Below are positions 35,195-46,655 of a DNA stretch of 64,000 nucleotides, in pieces. Made by a program: the position numbers and the translations under genes. Under the pieces are notes generated by a model. The model was not told where the DNA came from. It saw nothing but the letters and a program-made list of their open reading frames with translations, and did no database searches. The DNA lies in the NCBI RefSeq assembly GCF_003711515.1, contig NW_021167083.1, positions 364,712 to 428,711 of the forward strand, given 5' to 3'. The first letter of the stretch is position 1; every line of letters begins with the position of its first letter. This DNA comes from Sodiomyces alkalinus F11. Lineage: Eukaryota > Ascomycota > Sordariomycetes > Glomerellales > Plectosphaerellaceae.

Positions 35195-35837
35195 TACTAA
35201 GTACCGGAGGTCGCCGGTTATAGATAACGTGTCCCTGCAGTTCTACCAGATAATCTCCTTAATATAACTCTTCACGGGATTATAGTCTCCACGCAATAAC
35301 ATCCATACATACCAAGCCGTCACCTCAAGCCACACCTTAACCTCGGAGCTTATTTTTAGTTCTACCCCAAAATACGCCAATTCATTGGGATGAGAAGCAT
35401 GGTTTACAGTCGTTGCCTAGCAGCTCGGATCTCGGCTAGTCCCGTCGCCTCCTCGCATATTGTATGTAACGCGGCGCCGGACGGAGGACGATGAACCATG
35501 TTCTCCGGATCGTTGTGCGACCAGAGCTATGCCCCAAACCGCTGCAAATCCCGTGCCCACGTCCCAAGCGAGCGGGAAATACGCAGATGGGTAACACATT
35601 CTTATGTATGGCCCGACGGTCTCGAAAAGTCCCACGGCCTTAATCCATCTCGGGGATGTTTCGGCTTTAGCCCGTCATGATGCACGCGCAGTCATAACTT
35701 GCTAATTTATATGGAATGCCCTTGGCAAGCAGAGAAAAGACGGGGGAAAAAAGAGAGATCAAACGCCTCAGCCCTATAGATGAACCCGACAAACACACCC
35801 CTGCATGTGATGAAATTCACATACGCAGCTGCATGAA
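35195..35837. other. Transition from transposon cluster to gene-rich DNA
   Basis: RIP signature fades by about 35230. The rest is ordinary intergenic DNA that presumably includes the VPS16 3' UTR. The short open frames here have no protein-like features. Confidence 0.5.
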
Positions 35838-38800
35838 TCACCTCTTGAAAACCGCCTGCCCCAGCCTCTCAATCTCCCTCCCCTCCTGCGAATTCCGCCC
35901 CGCCGCTTCCAGCAGACGGGTCCACGCATCAGCGTCCTTGAGCCGGACGGCCTCCTCGGCGGCTTTGACGCGCATGCCGCACTTTTCGTACATGGTCACC
36001 GTCTCGCCGGGCTCGAGGCCCGTGCACTTGGGAATGAAGATGGCGGCCAGCCGCGGGTTGCCCGCTTGCAGGGTGAGGTTGTAGTAGGGCTGCATGTGTT
36101 CGTTCGAGTTAGTAATACTTCTTTTTTGCTTTATTTTGGGAATTCGCGATGGCAGAAGGAGATGAGCAGGGGGACGTTCATGCGATGGCCGGGGGAATGT
36201 GTTGGGGGAAACATCGCCATCTCCGATGTGCGACGGAGTCGGGTCGGTATGGCCGCCGATGGGCCCCCAACCTCCACCAAAGAACATCGTCGGTCGCGGG
36301 CAATCAAAACAGACAGATGGACGGACAGAGGAACACAAAACACCCCCACAAGAAAAAGAAAAGAAAAAGAAAAGAAAAAGAAAAGAAAAAGAAAAGAAAA
36401 AGAAAAAGAAAAGAAAAAGAAAAAGAAAAGAAAGAGAAGAAAGAAAGAGAAAAAAAAAGAGAAAAAAAAAACTCACCTCCCACCCAATCGGACTCTTCTT
36501 GGACTTGGCAACGTCTTCAATCTCAGCCCAGTCACGCTTCGCCACCAACGCTCGGAGCCTAGATTTCACGTCGTCAGCCTCAGATGGATCAATTGCAAAC
36601 ATGTTGCTAAGCAAGGGAACGGGAGAGGTGGCAGGGGGGCCAAGGTCAGGCGAATAAACAGACGACAAAAGGCAAAACCTAGGACAAACGTAATGAACAT
36701 ACCGGATCCAACACGCCACCTTCTCCGGCACCTTAAACTCGCTCTGTATCTTCTTCGCCCGGCCGTGGTACCCAAGCCGGATGAGCTTGAACATGGTATC
36801 ATTCACACTGAGGCCCGTAAACGGCTCGGTCAGGTCGCGATCGAGCGCCTCCTGCAGCCTAAGCAGCGCGGCCGCCTCCTTCAAGGCCCGTACCTCGAGG
36901 GCAGCCTCCTTGGCGTCCGCCAGGATCCGAGCCGCCAGCGCCAGCTTGTCCCCCGCGGTGCGCGCGTCAGGCTGGCGCATCGCCTCGCGGACGAAGACGT
37001 CAGCGCCCTCCACGCGCCGGTCGTCCTGGTAGTAGAGGTCCTTGAGCAGCGCGTTGTCGGCCTCGCGCGCCGCCGACGCCTCGACGAGGGCGGTGGCGGC
37101 AGGGCGCGCGTTGATGACGCGGAAGAAGGCGGCGAGGGGCAGCTTCTTCTTCATTTCCAGCAGCACCGTGTACATGAGGTCCGAGTCGCCGCTCTCGACG
37201 GCCTTATCGAGCGCCAGCTCGTCCTCCTCCATGCTGAGGAGCAGCGGCACCTGGCGGCCGCCGCGGGGCTCGTGGTTGAGCAGCTCGGTGGCGAGCCGGC
37301 CCCTGCCTTCGTCGTAGGCGGCGCGCGCGATCTCTTCGAAGGAGATGCCTGGTTTGCCGGAGAGCCGGTCGACGATGGTGCGGCAGATGGTGGTCTCGTC
37401 GTCGGTCCCCGCGCGCACTTTGGCGCAGGCCCAGTGCACGTAGATGCGGTCCGTGGGCAGGTGGAGGTAGCCGGCGATCTTGAGGGCGAGGAGGTACTCG
37501 TGGCGGCTCAGCAGGCGTTGGAGGAGGCCGTCCGGGGCGAGGCGCTGGTACTGGGCGAAGGAAAGCGGCAGGCCGACCTCGTAGAAGCGCACGGCGTTGA
37601 GGACGCGTAGGGTCTCGCACATGTCGACAAAGTCGTCGCTGTTGTAGATGTCGAGGACCGACTTGCCGAAGGAGGCGGCTTTCAGGAGCTGCTTCTGCCA
37701 GTGGACGCTCCACTCGCGGCCGGCGGCGTTGACGCACGTGTCGACGGCCTCGGTGAGGTTGGGCCGGATGAGCTGGATGCAGTCCTCGGCCTTGGGGGAC
37801 TGCATTTCCAGCTGGTGGACGGCGTCCAAGAGGATAGAGGCCGGCGAGGATTCGGTCTTTGCGCCGAATACTTCCTCGGTAGCCCGGGGTACGCGCTCGA
37901 GGAACTCGCATACATCATTGGTGATGAACCTCGCGCCGTCATGTTCTGCTCTGGTTAGTCCTAAGACTTGGGAGTGCGAAGGGAAAGAGAGCTCGGTACC
38001 AGAGATGACGTGAACCCGTCCGTCGTAGAAGAAGGTGGCCGAGGCGTTATCGGGCCCGATCAGGTGCACCTCGTCCTCCCACGCAATGACGGCGTCCCTG
38101 CCACACCACTCGACATACTTGGGCGGGATCTTGGATTGCGAGCTATACTCGATAAACCTCTGTTGAAAGTCGCTGGCAATCACATGGGCTGTGCCGGACT
38201 GCGTGTACAGGGCGGCACAGGCGCCGTCGGGGGAGACGCTGACGTGGCTGAAGGGGCCGATGTCGAGGAATCGGTCTTCACATTCGGTGGGGTCGACCAC
38301 GTAGATGGTCTGGCCGATGCTGAGAAGCACCTCGACGGAGCGGGAGAGGGTGTAAGCCGGGGGGATGACGGCCCAGGAGTGGATTTCGCCGTCGGGAGGT
38401 GAGGCGAGAAGTTTTGGTCGCGGCTCGGTGTATGAGGTGACGGAGACGAGGGCGTGGTTTGTGAGGAGGGCGACCATCCCGTGGTCATAAAATCTGATAT
38501 CGTATCGTCATAAGAGACTTGACTTGCGGGAGAGAATGGAAGAGCTCACCTGCACGAGTGGACGCCGTAGTTATCAGCGCCATTCCCGAGGGAGAACTGG
38601 GTAAAATCGCCTTGAAGGTCGTAGACTCGCACGGTCCCGTCTGTGGTAACAACGAGAAGCCTTTCGTCCTCGGTCCATCCGAGACCCTTGATAGAGCCCT
38701 TATCCCAGGGGATGGCCTTCAGCTGCTTGCCAGCATAGCTGTAGATGTCGATACTAGGTTTGGACGATTGCTGGGCGCGAAACGCCTGAATCTTGGATTC

Positions 38801-39015
38801 ATCTCGATGGAGAGCTGGGCGTCCATTAGCAAGCAGGGTAGTAAGCGTGCATGCGTTTTGAGAGCCATACCTAATGCGCCTCCATATGGGGCACCAGCAA
38901 CGATGTAATTATCGAGATCCACGTCTTGGTCGAAGACCTCGGTGTAGAGCTGCGTCTTGCGGAACCACTTCTCACCAACACTATCCCATCCTGCTGCGGG
39001 GTGAGAGATATCCAT
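35838..39015 (-). CDS. VPS16: Vacuolar sorting protein VPS16, core HOPS/CORVET subunit
   Basis: Five exons on the complement: 39015-38871, 38814-38550, 38493-36703, 36558-36477, 36089-35838, giving 844 residues. Introns are 56, 56, 144 and 387 bp, all GT..AG; the last has a TACTAAC branch site. The N-terminal half is the VPS16 beta-propeller (GGALALHRDESKIQAF, KAIPWDKGSIKGLGWTEDER, FYDHGMVALLTNH). The C-terminal half is the alpha-solenoid VPS16_C (residues about 500-830; KKIQSEFKVPEK, LRALVAKRDWAEIED, LAAIFIPKCTG, ending GQAVFKR). VPS16 is a shared subunit of the class C core that tethers endosomes and vacuoles before SNARE-mediated fusion. Length matches the family. The last intron is unusually long owing to a pyrimidine tract. 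Divergently paired with ATG16. Confidence 0.95.
36351..36470 (-). repeat. Polypyrimidine tract (transcript sense) in VPS16 intron 4
   Basis: The + strand is almost pure A with regular G (units aaaaagaaaag); the transcript therefore carries a roughly 120-nt run of T with C. It lies 5-proximal in the 387-bp intron (36090-36476), starting six bases after the GTGAGT donor. Confidence 0.9.
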
Positions 39016-39461
39016 GGTGTGTCATCTCATGACATTTCGTGCGTTTGAGTGGTTTAACCGTAAGAAACCGGATACTTCTTTCGGTGAAGCAGGGAGATAC
39101 TCAACTTGCGAGTGAATGAGTGAGGTGATGTGACGAGACGGACGTTGGTCGGGGAGCTTGAGCTTCAGGGAGCTTTGAGCTTTGGGAGGTTCAATGTTGA
39201 AGTGGGGACTGTGGGGACTGTGGCTGGTGATAAGATAAGCTGATATCGGCTAAATTACGGGAACAAGCCACAGTTTCGTCTTATCTGCGTCATGGAGGGG
39301 CACACCTTTAGTTCACCGAGGGAGGTGATGGGATGGGCAACGGGGGGTTCAACGTAAGGTACCTTACCTTAGTCACCATAACTCCCACTGCTGAACGTCG
39401 TTCTTCATCTGGCTTCTTCATTCACCTCGGTTCATGTGAGAGATTTCTATTTCTCAACGCC
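39016..39461. promoter_or_regulatory. Shared upstream region of VPS16 and ATG16
   Basis: 446 bp separate the two divergent start codons. A palindromic gtaaggtaccttac lies near 39354-39367. No TATA box is clear. The region presumably holds both core promoters. Confidence 0.6.
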
Positions 39462-40296
39462 ATGCCAGGCTGGCGCGACGAGTACCTTGCGTCCCTGCGT
39501 GAGCAAGAGCGTAACAACCCCGTCAACTTGGAGCTCGTCGACCTCTGTACGTCTTACGTCTTACGTCTTACGTCTTGGCTCCTCGGAGACCATTCCCATG
39601 ATTCCCACCAGCCTGCCAGTGGCGTCCTCTCTATCTAACCTTCTCCCATGGTAGGCTCCCAACTCGCCGACCGCATCGCAGCTCTCGAGGCCGAAAAAGA
39701 CGTCCTAGCCGCCCGCGCCGCAACAACAGCACCAGAGACGCGAAAGTCCAACAAAAAGTCCCGAGAACCACCACCGTCCACAGAAGACACCACATCCGAC
39801 CCGGCGATCGCCCAACTCCGCCTCGACCTAGCCGAATCCCTGCGCTCCCGCGGTGCCCTGCAAACCCGCCTCAAAAAGGCCGAGGACGAAGTCGCCGACC
39901 TCCGCGCCAAGAACAGATCCGACGCGCGCCGTGTCAAGGAGCTGTCTGCCGACCGCGCGGTGCTGATAACCAAGCTGCGCGACCGGGAGGACGAGATTCG
40001 GGAGAAGAGGAAGCTTATTGAGGTATTGTCTTGTTCCCTTGTTCCCATTACTGTTATTTAGGCATGTAGAGGGGAAGAAAACAAAAAAGACAATGCTGAT
40101 GCCCCGTCTCCTCAACATGCAGAACGTTCAAGACGAAATGATCGCCCTCAACCTTCACGTCGCCATGGCGGAAAAGGAGCGCGACAAGGTCAAGAAGGAG
40201 AATGCGGAACTGGTCGACCGGTGGATGAAGCGGATGGCGCAAGAGGCCGAGGCCATGAACCTGGCCAACGAGCCGCACTTTGAAAGGAAGCGCTGA
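39462..40296 (+). CDS. ATG16: Autophagy protein ATG16
   Basis: Three exons: 39462-39546, 39655-40022, 40123-40296, giving 208 residues. Introns are 108 and 100 bp with GT..AG ends. The start MPGWRDEYLASLREQE and CSQLADRIAALEAEKD form the N-terminal ATG5-binding helix. The rest is a long coiled coil (RLDLAESLRSRG, LKKAEDEVADLRAK, VQDEMIALNLHVAMAEKERD) ending in the fungal signature ELVDRWMKRMAQEAEAMNLA. ATG16 dimerises and carries the ATG12-ATG5 conjugate to the phagophore membrane, where it directs ATG8 lipidation. The length is normal for fungi, which lack the WD40 tail of animal ATG16L1. The first intron begins with a 7-bp tandem repeat. Confidence 0.95.
39547..39577 (+). repeat. 7-bp tandem repeat at the ATG16 intron 1 donor
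   Basis: The unit gtcttac is repeated about four times directly from the splice donor (gtacgtcttacgtcttac and onward). Confidence 0.8.
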
Positions 40297-41388
40297 GGGG
40301 GAATGTCCTTGATGAAAGCTGATGTTTCGACTGGGTTGCCGAGCCGAGTCTTCGGCACTTGCGGACTGCCGAGAAGAGAGACTCGGGCCTTCTCACCAGT
40401 GCCTCCATGAGGGGACCATGGTTTGATAGCCTCCCGAGATCTCCAGCCCTGGTATCCGCATCGGAGAAGAGCTGCCACGACTGACATGCCCCTGACGATA
40501 CGAACACTCGGCTACCCTCAGTGGAGAGAATTTTTTGAGAACACGCCAGCTGCATACCTCAACATCCGCTACCAGCATCACGAACGATTGATAACGGGGA
40601 AAAGGATGCGAAGAAGTGTGATTTCCAAACCCAAAAGATGTCAAAATCTCAGGGTTCTGCGAATGAGACCTTCGGTCTAATCAGCATACAAGCAAGCCCG
40701 AACCTTGTACTAATGGAGCCCATGGAGGCGCCTCATACACCACGGCGCAGCGTTGACTTTTATGCATGGAGAGCAGGAATAGAACCGTCTGGAGCTGGCC
40801 GGCTACCGTTATTCACTCTCTATCCCTACCTATGATCACCAATAGCCGGTCTGGTCTGCATTCAGTAGCTTATGGCTCCCGAATGGCCTTCTAGTGCCAG
40901 CAAATAAAGCAACATCTTATTACGGTGTTTCCAATTTTAGATATGTATGTTCCATTGATTCAAGGCATCGTGATAGTCTGATACGATGTAAGAAAATGGG
41001 TATGTCTTGCGTAAGAATCTATACTACAAAAGTGTTTCCGCTATGACTATAAGTCGGCCTCGCTATGTTATGCTGCGATGCTGTGCCGGGCTGGAATGGC
41101 TTCCACCCGGATGTTACGCTTGCCAAATCTCGATGAATCCTCCGGTATCTTTAACCTCCTCTTTCGCATGGCCATGCTCACCCAACATCATTGCTCTTTG
41201 TTCTTCCCCTCTCTATTTTGACACCCTCTCCGGATGCTCTTGTCCCCGTTCTAGCTGGCGGCTTGGGGTTCGTCCATTTCGTTTCCAACACATTTCCTCA
41301 TCTCACTCCCCATACTGGATGTCATTTGCTCTCGCTTGTCATGGCATTCTAGATGCAGATCGTATCGTATCGTCCCGTTCACCACCTC
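40297..41388. other. Convergent intergenic region ATG16/DOT1
   Basis: About 1.1 kb holding the 3' UTRs of two convergent genes. Short open frames at 40423-40835 and 41007-41438 lack domain or codon signal. No RNA gene was recognised. Confidence 0.5.
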
Positions 41389-43154
41389 CTACTTCCTCGT
41401 GGAGATGCAGAACGTGCCGCCGGCATTGGTCCAACTGACGTGACCCTCAGGATAGGTATGGTGCTCGACCCGGAGGATATTGCTCGCCACGTCGTTAATA
41501 TTCCGGCCGCCCTGGTCGTCGTGCGTGAACGACTTGAGCGAGACGATCCGGCACCCTTGCTTGAGGTCGAGGAACATGTTGACAAGCTGGGCGTTCAGGT
41601 CCGGGGTGAAGGCCTGGTTGTTGACGAGGACGACGTCGGCGCGTTTCAACACCTCGTGGACGGCGGGCTCGGTGAGGAAGTCGCCGCGGACGAGATGGAC
41701 GCCGCCCGGGGCGATCCCCCACAGGCGGCACCGGCGCGCGAACTCGCGCTTCTGCGCCTCGGCAAAGTCGCACGGGTTGTCCATCATCTCGCACCCCCAG
41801 CTCTCGCAGCCGACCTCGAGGGCGGCCTGGAAGACGACGTTGCCGACGCCCGAGCCGAGGTCGACGAAGACCTGGTCCGAGGTCATGCGGGTCATCTCCT
41901 GGAGGACCTTGTCGACGAAGATGTAGTTGAGCTCGCCGTAGACGTTGTCGGTGCCGTTCTTGTACTGCTTCAGCTTGTCGACGTCGGGCGAGACGGTGCG
42001 GTCGTAGACTTGCGACAGGATGAACTCGGCCAGCTTGTAGGGGATGGCGTGCCGCTGGGAGAGGTTCCGGCGGAAGGTGCCGTCTTGGGCGAGGGACAGG
42101 ATCCGCGCGTTCGCGTCGGCGAGGGCGCGCTTGAAGCCGGCGAGGTCGTTGGTGTTGGAGGCCCTATTCAGGCGGCGTATCAGGCCCGTGTTGGGTTCGG
42201 TGAAGTCTGTTGCTTGGTCTGCGGTCAGGTAGAAGTCGGCGACGTGGGTGACGACGTCGATGATGTCGCTGACAGCATCGATTTTGCCGTTTTCGATGAG
42301 AAGGTCGTAGCTAGTGGGCGTGGAGTTAGCATAGTAGCACAGGAGGCGTCTTGTCTCTCTTCCTGTCTCTCTCTCTTTTTTTCTTCTTCTTGTTTTTTCA
42401 TTCCATCTTTCTCTTTCTTTTTCCTTCCTTTTTTTCTCTTTCTTTTTTCTTTCTTTTTTCCTTCTTTTTTTCTCTTTCTTTTCTCTTTCTTTTTTTCTTT
42501 CTTCCTGCCTCCGTTTTTATCATCACTTGGGAACGCTTACCTTTCTGGCGGATATAAACTCGGGTATTGAAGCTGGACGCGAATATCATCATCCTCCGTC
42601 GCCTGCAAAGCGCGATGGGCAGACGCGGAGTGCGAGTGCGAGTGCGCCGTGCTTATGATTTCCGTAGCATGAATATACCGCAGCTTTTTAGGGCCGGGCC
42701 CCTCGGCGGGCTCAAAGGCGTCGGCGCAAGTCAGGGCGCGCTTGTGGTCGATGCGGTCGTCGGCAGAGGAGCGATGTCGCTTGCGGTTCTCGAGCGTAGC
42801 GAAGACGTCGTCGTCGTCGTCATCCTCGGCGTCGGAATCTTTGTCGAAGTGAGGCTGGAGGGGGTCGACACTGCCGTGTTTGCGTTTTCGACTCTGGCCG
42901 CGGTCGCGGTCTATGCGGCGGCGAGGGTCGGAGGAGCCGGAGGACGCAGGGGAGGCGGGGTAGGGGTAGGGGTAGGGGTAGGGAGATTCGCTCTTCGATT
43001 TGGACTTTCTCCTGCCCGGGAGGTTGGAGCTCGCGACTCGGAGAGAGTTGTTTTGTTGGTTGACCTTGGGTTTGGGCTTCGGTTTGACGGCGACCTCGAC
43101 CTGCTCGGTGTGAATGATGGGGGGTTTCTTGCGCTTTGCTGTGAGGAGGGGCAT
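41389..43154 (-). CDS. DOT1: Histone H3 lysine-79 methyltransferase DOT1
   Basis: Two exons on the complement: 43154-42541 and 42310-41389, giving 511 residues, with a 230-bp GT..AG intron. The N-terminus (about 1-170) is basic and low-complexity (KPKPKPK, YPYPYPYP, a run of seven Asp), like the nucleosome-binding tail of yeast Dot1. The catalytic domain starts after IHATEI. It includes the SAM-binding loop DLGSGVGN (residues about 355-362) and VNNQAF (about 434-439), the family's VNN[FQ]AF motif contacting SAM. It ends SFTHDDQGGRNINDVA and GTFCISTRK. DOT1 is the non-SET H3K79 methylase acting in telomeric silencing and the DNA-damage response. Divergent from IRS4. Confidence 0.95.
42343..42505 (-). 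repeat. Polypurine tract (transcript sense) in the DOT1 intron
   Basis: The + strand is an almost pure T/C run (ctctctctctttttttctt and similar); the transcript has G/A. It fills most of the 230-bp intron (42311-42540). Confidence 0.9.
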
Positions 43155-44062
43155 GGTCGGATGTGTGAGACAGGGAGTACGGGCTTGTCGAATCTAAGAC
43201 ATAAGGAGATTGGGTATAATGGTGGTTTATTGTTCTTTGAAGATGCCTTGAGTACACTAAAGAATGGGTGTGTGGGAGGAAAAGGAAAAGAATAGGTACA
43301 GAGAGAGTGCTAGAGCGCCTTCGGCTTCCGGCTTCCGCCACCAAAGGTACGGGTGGGTAACATGGGTTCAGGAACGCTCCTTTCTCAGGGTCCGTTTCGT
43401 TGCCTGACAGAGCACTTGCCGTTTGCTTGAAACGGGGACGAAGTACAGATAGTACAGATACCTTAGGTAATACGAAGTATTTTGTACTTTGTACTGTATT
43501 GGGTACTGTACGAATACAAGGAATTAGGTAGTGTAGAAAACCCCCATCCATTGCGCGTTGCGTCACGTCCCGTCACGTCTGCGGGACACGGGACACGAAC
43601 ACGCATTCACCATGCGCTGCTTACGAAGTACTTCCTGGAAGTACTTCGTTACTTCATTTGAGCCCCCTAAACCCTGCTCGAATCGAGACGTCGATTCGTG
43701 ATTTCTTACTCCTTATTTCTTACCAAGCCAACAAGCCAACACCATGGTCATGGGGATCTATTGGGATCTTATGATCTGATCCATCCCCCACCCCAACCCC
43801 TTCATTACATCTCCCATTTCCCCAGCCAGCTCGCCATCTTCAATGCCTCCCCGTGGCTGTCACGATAACGGAACGGACGGTGCAGACGGCTCTTCGGTCT
43901 CTTCGGTCTTCCGGTTTCCTCGGTGATTTCTCTCGTCAGCTCTAGTGTTTAGGCAGTAACATTTATCCAACGATTCGTTCCTGGAGCCAGGCCGTCGAAC
44001 CAGCCAACCCTTTTTTCCTCTTGGTGCCTCGCCTCGTGCCTCGTCCCTTCACGTCCACCACC
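43155..44062. promoter_or_regulatory. Shared upstream region of DOT1 and IRS4
   Basis: 908 bp between divergent starts. It contains several gtac-centred motifs (43440-43515, for example agtacagatagtacagata) and the palindrome at 43623-43649. No TATA box is certain. Confidence 0.55.
43623..43649. repeat. 27-bp perfect inverted repeat in the DOT1/IRS4 intergenic region
   Basis: Arms acgaagtacttcc and ggaagtacttcgt, 13 bp each, separated by a single t. It could bind a dimeric factor or form a hairpin. A related aaagtacttcgta occurs near 49553, upstream of PEX11C. Confidence 0.85.
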
Positions 44063-45803
44063 ATGACCCTCCACACATCGAACCCCCGATTGGCGCTCTC
44101 GCCCTCGCCCTCGCCCTCGCCTTTGCCTTCGCCTTCGCCCTCCACAAACGTGGCGGCCGCCTTGAAAGGTGCCAATTTCGCCTTCTCCAAGACGGCCAAG
44201 TCGAACCCCGTCACCCCGGCCAAGAAACCCAGCAACAACGCCCTCGCCGCCGCCGTCGCCGGTGCCTCTCTGGACAGAAACCATAGCAGGAGCCCGGCCA
44301 GGAGTCCGACCAGGAGCCCCGGGGCTCTTCAGAGCCAGAGCAGGCAGACGACAGGTGGTAGTGGCGCCCGGGCCGACGCCATGGGCAGAGACGAGCATTT
44401 CGACCATGCGTCGGTGAGGGACCGGCTTTCGAGGCTAGGCGTGAGTCCGTCCTCGTCCGCCCATTTCCTCCAGCCCTCCTCGTCCGGTACCCCGCCCCGG
44501 AACAACAGCCCTCTCAACAACAAAAACACATCCTACATCGCCGCCGCGCTGGCCGCCTCGCGATCCGCCTCCCCGATTTCCACGAATCATACCGGTACCC
44601 CCGTTCCGAGCAACCCGTCTTCCCTCACCAACAACATGCGTGCCGTCCCCGTGCCATCCAGGCGCAGCGACAGCACGGCGAGCAGTACCCACGACCTACC
44701 CGACACGAGTTCCATCGCGCCGACCAATTCGCTGATCTCCGTCTTCGAGGGCTCGAAGCCTAGCCCCGCCGTGGTAGAGGACATGGATCCCGTCAAGAAG
44801 AGCCCTGCCGCACCGGCCCGGCGGACACCCACAGCCAAGTCGAAACCGACGCTACGGCCGATGACGCCCGAGAGACCGCCCAGCCCGAGGGGCAGGGGCG
44901 AGGAAACTCCCACACGTGGTAACGAGCGGAAAGAACCATCATCACCTCTCAGAAATGAAATGGTCCCGGAGGAGAATACCAAGCCCCAACCCGGACCCAA
45001 GCCGAAGCCGAAGCCGAAGCCGAAACCCATGTCGAAGCCGAAGCTGGACCAGACGAACCATGAACTATCCCACGACAGAACCGACCCCGCACCGAGACAG
45101 GCGCCTTCCAAGGCTGCCAACTCTACAGATACAGAGCCGCCCCGGTCACGTAGACCGCCGCTGCAGCCCACCCAACCACCTCCTCCCCGGGTCGTCAGCA
45201 GATCTACTCCCGAGGTGGTTGCTCCTTTGCCTACCAGGCCGCAGCAGCAACTCAAACTACGACCTCCTGTCCATACGAACGAGGCAACTGCTGGAAAGTC
45301 TGTGCGCCAGCAGCAGCAAATCGACCCTAGGATATCGAGAGATGGCCAGGTCGACAGCGGTGTGCGTCCTACCACATCCGGGACAAGCTCATCTAACGAC
45401 AGTTTTGTTTCTGCATCCTCTGTCCAGACGCCCCGGCCGACCTCACCACCTGCGTTAGCTCCAGCTCCTGTAACTGCTCCTGTAACTGCTCCTGTAACTG
45501 CTCCTGTAACTGCTCCTGCTCCTGCCCCTGCCCCGCGGCGCAATGTCCCCGTCGCCGCTCGTCCTCCATCGGGGTTTGGATCGCCTGCACGGACCTCGGC
45601 CCCGGCCCTGCCCCGTCGTAGCCAAACCACGACGGCGTTCCAAAGCAACAGCAACCGCAACAGCAACAGCAACTTGCCCCTCGAGTCTCTCTCCAACGCC
45701 ATCATGGCGGGATCCCTCGCAGCGTCGCGTCTAACGCCCAGCAACACGGGCACGAGCAAAGCAAACCACACCCTCGCCCTACCGCATCACCCCCACCACC
45801 ACC

Positions 45804-45835
<32 letters not shown>

Positions 45836-46510
45836 CAACAGAAGCAAATCCCACCGCCGCCGTTACCCCGCCGCCACAAATCCCCGCGCATGCTACAAAC
45901 CCTGCGCCAGCCCGCCACGCCATCCGACGACGAGGAAACCCGCCTGCGCAAGAAGAAGCTCCACCACAGGCACCGCAGCCAGAAACACTTCCACCACGAG
46001 GGCGCGCGGCGGCGGTGGCGCGAGGAGATTACGCCGCGGGAACGCAAGCGGTATGAAGCGCTCTGGGCTAGTAACAGGGGCCTGTTGCTGCTGCTGCGTT
46101 CTCCGGACGGCGCGGCGGGGACGAGGGGTGCGGTCGAGGAAAAGCCGCCCGGGTCGCACCCCGACGAGTATGCGGATCATGTCTTGAATGTGGTTGTGAG
46201 GGAGATTTGGCGGCGGTCGAGGTTGCCGGATGATGAGCTCGCCGAGGTGTGGGATCTTGTTACCGGGCGGCAGGTGCAGGCCCAGGCTCAGGCTAGGGTG
46301 CTGCCGGGTATGCTGAGCAAGGAGCAGTTCGTGGTGGGGACGTGGCTGATCGACCAGCGGCTTCGGGGACGTAAGATCCCGGCCAAGATTGGAGCGAGTG
46401 TGTGGGATAGCGCGAGGGAGGTGCGGGTTGTGCCTCCGAAGGTGACGGAGGTGCGGGCTTTGCCTCCAAAGGTGACGGAGGTGAAGGCCAAGGTCAGGGG
46501 GAAGAGGTAG
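44063..46510 (+). CDS. IRS4: IRS4/TAX4-type EH-domain protein (increased rDNA silencing protein 4)
   Basis: A single exon of 815 residues from the first ATG (MTLHTSNPRLALSPSP). Most of it is disordered: Ser/Pro repeats, NALAAAVAGASLDRN, SYIAAALAASRSASPIS (a signature of fungal IRS4), a Lys-Pro repeat, a VTAP repeat (about 470-490), and His and Gln runs (about 575-595). The C-terminal EH domain (about 650-790) has EEITPRERKRYEALWASNRG, VVVREIWRRSRLPDDELAEV and EEQFVV-like KEQFVVGTWLIDQRLRGRK. In yeast Irs4 and Tax4 bind the phosphatase Inp51 and affect PI(4,5)P2, cell-wall signalling and autophagy. The last 30 residues contain two copies of VPPKVTEV-like sequence. The start is well placed; low-complexity runs may vary between strains. 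Confidence 0.9.
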
Positions 46511-46655
46511 GGGAGGGAAGAGGTAGGGAAGGGAAGAGGGGTGGGAGATGCTGAAAGTTTCATCCATGGCATTTGAATATGTGATACCCTCGAGTTAAGC
46601 TGGCGAAAATGTCCCCCGTGTTTTCAAGCTATGTTGCCTTGCTCACGATGTGTCC
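46511..46655. other. Short convergent spacer IRS4/DUF4246 gene
   Basis: Only 145 bp separate the two stop codons, so the 3' UTRs probably overlap. Confidence 0.6.

Noticed and set aside
36066..37610. 514-codon + strand open frame opposite VPS16
   Set aside because: It overlaps the well-supported VPS16 exons, is Lys/Arg low-complexity across the intron tract, and matches no family; an antisense shadow of GC-rich coding DNA.
40423..41438. Small + strand open frames between ATG16 and DOT1
   Set aside because: No domain, no conserved motif; the region is best explained as 3' UTRs.
44587..45771. 394-codon - strand open frame within IRS4
   Set aside because: Gly/Val/Ala-rich complement of Pro/Ser/Ala repeats; a compositional shadow.
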